Positions 13,989 through 16,245 of a DNA stretch of 16,245 nt are shown here, one piece after another. Source of the DNA: JAXDLK01 sp034666665 (GTDB lineage: Bacteria; Desulfobacterota; Binatia; JACPRU01); the NCBI GenBank assembly GCA_034666665.1, contig JAXDLK010000135.1:1-16245 (forward strand). Reading direction: 5' to 3'. Under the pieces are notes generated by a model. It was not told the origin of the DNA. It searched no databases and saw only the letters and a list, made by a program, of their open reading frames with translations. Numbering within the stretch: position 1 is the stretch's first letter; each line of letters begins with the position of its first letter. The translations under genes and the position numbers were made by a program.

Positions 13989-14852
13989 ATGCGTGCCGCC
14001 ACCCCGTCACCCCGCCGTCGCGGGGTCGCCACTCGAACACGCCGCAGGTTCCTGGTCACGTTCACCGGGGTGGCGTCGCTGCTCGGCACCGTCCTTTACG
14101 CGGGCCAGCCCCTCGAGACGGAGACGGCCCGCCTCCTGCCAGCGGGTGGCTTAAAGACCGAAGCGACGTTCGAGTATCAGACATCGCCGGACGGCAAGGA
14201 GTACGACCTGCCATTCGCGTTCGAGTACGGCATCACCGACCGCCTCGAGATCCTCGTCGAGCCGGTTTGGGTGACCGCCATCCGTCCGTCTTCCGGTCGC
14301 GGTGCCACCGGCTTCGGCGATCTCGAGATGACGCTCTCGTACCTCGTGCTGCGTGAGCGCACGTTCCTGCCGGCGATCGCTCCCGCGTTCGAGATCAAGA
14401 TTCCGACGGCGAGCGACGATCTCATCGGTACGGGCGAGCCGGACGAGCGCTTTCTGCTGATCGCGAGCAAGCGCTTCGGTGCCTTCGATACACACGTGAA
14501 CCTCGGCTATACGGTCGTCGGCTCTCCGCAGGGTGCGAGCTTGAAGAACGTGTTCGATTACGCCTTCGCGATCGAGTACAACTTGCTCCCCACAGTCGAC
14601 CTCGTCGCCGAGGTGCTGGGAAACACCGCGTCCTCACCGGAGGGCGACACCGCCGAAGGTACGGGCGGACCCGCGGAGAACGCCATCGTACCCGAGGCCG
14701 CGGGAACCGAGGTCTCGGGACTCGTGGGATTCCGTTACTACGTACGGCCGAACCTCTTCCTCTCGCTCGGCGGGAGCTACGACAACAACGACGCGTTTCT
14801 CGTTCGTCCGGGCATCACCTGGGAGCTCCCGCTCGAAGCGACCCCGTTCTGA
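13989..14852 (+). CDS. Outer-membrane beta-barrel protein, phenol MetA-pathway/transporter-like
   Basis: A 287-residue protein resembling the MetA-pathway-of-phenol-degradation-like (Phenol_MetA_deg) outer-membrane barrels of unknown cargo. After an Arg-rich n-region and a hydrophobic stretch (FLVTFTGVASLLGTVLYAG, about 24-42), the mature part shows many amphipathic strands: GLKTEATFEYQTS, DLPFAFEYGITDRLEILVEP, GFGDLEMTLSYLVLRE, ERFLLIASKRFGAFDTHVNL, and SGLVGFRYYVRPNLFLSLGG. It ends in Phe (LEATPF). A Gly/Glu-rich loop (about 217-242) looks surface-exposed. The frame is open to ATG 13920, but ATG 13989 gives a more normal signal peptide. The n-region TRRRFLV resembles a twin-arginine motif. 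Convergent with the next barrel gene. Annotated transport roles for this family are weakly supported. Confidence 0.75.
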   Translation: MRAATPSPRRRGVATRTRRRFLVTFTGVASLLGTVLYAGQPLETETARLLPAGGLKTEATFEYQTSPDGKEYDLPFAFEYGITDRLEILVEPVWVTAIRPSSGRGATGFGDLEMTLSYLVLRERTFLPAIAPAFEIKIPTASDDLIGTGEPDERFLLIASKRFGAFDTHVNLGYTVVGSPQGASLKNVFDYAFAIEYNLLPTVDLVAEVLGNTASSPEGDTAEGTGGPAENAIVPEAAGTEVSGLVGFRYYVRPNLFLSLGGSYDNNDAFLVRPGITWELPLEATPF

Positions 14853-14860
14853 CTTCGCCA

Positions 14861-14893
14861 GCCGTCCGCAGCGAGGGCACGTCGCTCGACGGC
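14861..14893. terminator. Possible stem-loop between convergent barrel genes
   Basis: gccgtc (14861-14866) pairs with gacggc (14888-14893), with an inner agcga (14870-14874) / tcgct (14882-14886) stem separated by a small internal loop. It lies 8 bases after the stop of the upstream barrel gene, where a terminator is expected. There is no T-run on either side, so it is not a canonical intrinsic terminator. Confidence 0.3.
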
Positions 14894-14958
14894 AGGGTTG
14901 CCGCTTCATGATCCGGAATCAGAGTGGCGCCTGGCGTCGCGGTGATCTGCGGAGTGAT

Positions 14959-15810
14959 CTAGAACCGCCAGCTCACGGATCCTGTGAGCGCGTTGTCCGA
15001 GAGGCGGAAGTCGTTGTCGTCCTCCCGACTCGTCTCGTGCTGGACGAAGTACGTGTAGCGGTACCCCCCCTCGATCCGAATCGTCGGCGTGAGACCGTAC
15101 TCGAGGCCGAGGGCGACGTCGGCATGGCTCTGCGTGAGCTTCACGTCACCGCCCTCGTTCCGCAAGCTGCTCACTCGAGGCAAGTAGCCACCCAGCAGAG
15201 AACCGAGCAAGCGAAGGCGATCGGTCAAAGGGTAGCCCGTGCGAAACCCGAGCAACGGAATCGGCAGCTCCTGCGCGTAGAAGTCCTCTTTCGTCTCTCT
15301 TCCACGTGTCGTCGGGGCGAGCATCCCGTTCATCTTGAAGTCCATGTAGACGAATGTGACCCCGGCGACCCCCTCGAAGCTCCCACCGGATTGCGGTGGC
15401 AGAAGGTTGCGTGCGTAGAGGGCGGTCAATCGGAAGAGTTGCGGCCGGGTGTTGAGATTCGTGCCTCCCGCGAGGATCGCACCGTTGAAGAACGTGTCTC
15501 GCGGGAGGGTCTTGCTGCCGTAGAGGAAGAGGGAGCTGAACGAAAATCGAAGAGCGTCCTCGGCGGTTACGTGATAGGCGATCCGGAGGTCGACGGATTC
15601 GGAGAGATCGATCCCGAGGTCGCCGTGGAGCCGGAGCCGGTTTCCGGGGGTGGTGTTTTCGCCGACTTTGACGTGTCCACGGGGAACTCCTATCTGCCCC
15701 CCGATCCCGAGCTCCCACGGGCCCGACCGAAGGAGCTCGGCCTGCGCGGTCGTCGCCAACGGGAAGAGCAGGACGGCGAGAACGACCGAGAAGGCTCTTC
15801 GAGGTGTCAT
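14959..15810 (-). CDS. Outer-membrane beta-barrel protein of unknown function
   Basis: A 283-residue predicted outer-membrane barrel. The signal peptide is MTPRRAFSVVLAVLLFPLATTAQA with cleavage after AQA at about residue 24. The mature protein is built of amphipathic strands: GPWELGIGGQIGVP, NRLRLHGDLGIDLSESVDLR, FSFSSLFLYGSKTLPRDTFF, FEGVAGVTFVYMDFKMNGM, ADVALGLEYGLTPTIRIEGG, YRYTYFVQHET. It ends in a C-terminal strand with terminal Phe (ALTGSVSWRF), the BAM recognition pattern. About 10-12 strands would fit. I do not recognise a named family. The ATG at 15810 is chosen over an in-frame TTG at 15822 because a strong ribosome site lies between them. It converges on the previous barrel gene and diverges from the TolC-type gene, so it has its own promoter within 15811-15949. 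Confidence 0.75.
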   Translation of the reverse strand: MTPRRAFSVVLAVLLFPLATTAQAELLRSGPWELGIGGQIGVPRGHVKVGENTTPGNRLRLHGDLGIDLSESVDLRIAYHVTAEDALRFSFSSLFLYGSKTLPRDTFFNGAILAGGTNLNTRPQLFRLTALYARNLLPPQSGGSFEGVAGVTFVYMDFKMNGMLAPTTRGRETKEDFYAQELPIPLLGFRTGYPLTDRLRLLGSLLGGYLPRVSSLRNEGGDVKLTQSHADVALGLEYGLTPTIRIEGGYRYTYFVQHETSREDDNDFRLSDNALTGSVSWRF

Positions 15811-15813
15811 CGA

Positions 15814-15820
15814 TTCCCCC
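15814..15820 (-). promoter_or_regulatory. Shine-Dalgarno fixing the barrel gene start
   Basis: On the minus strand gggggaa ends 3 bases before the ATG at 15810. It overlaps the alternative TTG at 15822, which therefore is very unlikely to be used. Confidence 0.65.
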
Positions 15821-15949
15821 AAGATTCGATCGGCTACGTCTCCTTCTCGGCCTCGTTTCTACCGGGAATCGCAGAGACTGGCGAGGCTGGAACGACGGGG
15901 GGCCCGACACCTTCACCGTAACTTCATCCTGATTCGAGATACTCGGCGA

Positions 15950-16245
15950 ATGCGGGAGCATGCGGCACGACCGCCTCCGACGCGTTGGTCGAGATCGGTA
16001 CTTCTGAGCATCGTTCTGACGAGTGCGGTACGCGTAGGATACGCGGAGACACTCACGGTCGAGGACTGCGTTCGGCTCGCGCTCGAGCACTCGGCGACCG
16101 TTCGTGCGGCGGCCCTGGAATCTCGCGCCGCCGTGGCGGACACGGGGGCCGCCAAAGCGGCGTACATGCCGTCGTTTTCCGCGAACGCCGAGTATGGCCG
16201 CGCGGAAGGATTCGACCCCGCGGTCACGAACGGCGGCTCGACGGC
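15950..16245 (+). CDS. TolC-family outer-membrane efflux protein, 5' part only
   Basis: The first 98 codons of a TolC/OEP-type protein; the gene runs off the window. Residues 1-32 form a signal peptide (Arg-containing n-region, core SVLLSIVLTSAVRVGYA, cleavage before ETLT). The mature start ETLTVEDCVRLALEHSATVR, then AAALESRAAVADTGAAKAAY and MPSFSANAEYGRAEG, is the standard OEP opening: the first helix of the periplasmic coiled coil and the strand that follows. As part of a trimeric channel-tunnel it would serve a type I or RND exporter, whose membrane-fusion and pump genes often follow directly and would lie beyond the window. The frame continues without a stop to the last base. Divergent from the barrel gene ending its 5' side at 15810. 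Confidence 0.85.
   Translation, partial: MREHAARPPPTRWSRSVLLSIVLTSAVRVGYAETLTVEDCVRLALEHSATVRAAALESRAAVADTGAAKAAYMPSFSANAEYGRAEGFDPAVTNGGST

Noticed and set aside
1..16245. tRNA/rRNA genes, CRISPR arrays, insertion sequences, att sites
   Set aside because: No cloverleaf-like sequence with CCA end, no regularly spaced repeats, no transposase or integrase motifs and no long direct or terminal inverted repeats were seen by eye.

Overview
The window looks like chromosomal DNA of an uncultured, GC-rich, Gram-negative (diderm) bacterium. At least four outer-membrane-type proteins with signal peptides or C-terminal aromatic residues are encoded, and GTG/TTG starts and GC-ending codons are frequent. 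It could fit Myxococcota, Desulfobacterota, Binatota or Rokubacteria-like lineages, but I cannot place it from sequence alone. No RNA gene, CRISPR array, transposase or integrase was seen.

Layout. (1) 300-3512 (+): a PAP2-type phosphatase with a putative signal peptide, an Omp85-type beta-barrel without POTRA domains, and an arginase-fold hydrolase, closely spaced. (2) 3499-6607 (-): a tight operon read right to left, with a FemAB/BioF2-like GNAT acyltransferase, two 4-helix SMR/EamA-type membrane proteins and a DegT-family aminotransferase. The last three are joined by 4-bp ATGA and GTGA overlaps. (3) 6862-11412 (+): a divergent operon with a class III aminotransferase, an MtnX-like HAD phosphatase, an alpha/beta hydrolase and a B12-binding/DUF4070-type radical SAM enzyme, again with two GTGA overlaps. 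(4) 11428-13182 (-): a large GT-C (GT39/ArnT-like) membrane glycosyltransferase converging on the radical SAM gene. (5) 13183-13988: no intact gene, but a decayed minus-strand outer-membrane protein remnant followed by the start of a second secreted protein. (6) 13989-15810: two convergent outer-membrane beta-barrel genes of unknown cargo. (7) 15950-end (+): the 5' part of a TolC-type efflux protein, divergent from the barrel before it.

How the genes may work together (inference). The two divergent operons plus the GT-C gene make a compact set: two PLP aminotransferases, a GNAT acyltransferase, a phosphatase, a hydrolase, a cobalamin radical SAM enzyme, a paired SMR-type transporter and a polyprenyl-phosphate-sugar-dependent glycosyltransferase. 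The DegT + SMR pair + GT-C part resembles ArnB + ArnE/ArnF + ArnT of the aminoarabinose/lipid A pathway. The class III aminotransferase + DUF4070-type radical SAM part recalls HpnO/HpnP in hopanoid tailoring. The simplest proposal is an undescribed pathway that builds, flips and attaches an amino-modified lipid or sugar at the cell envelope. ArnA, ArnC and ArnD equivalents and hopanoid cyclase are not in the window, so this remains a hypothesis.
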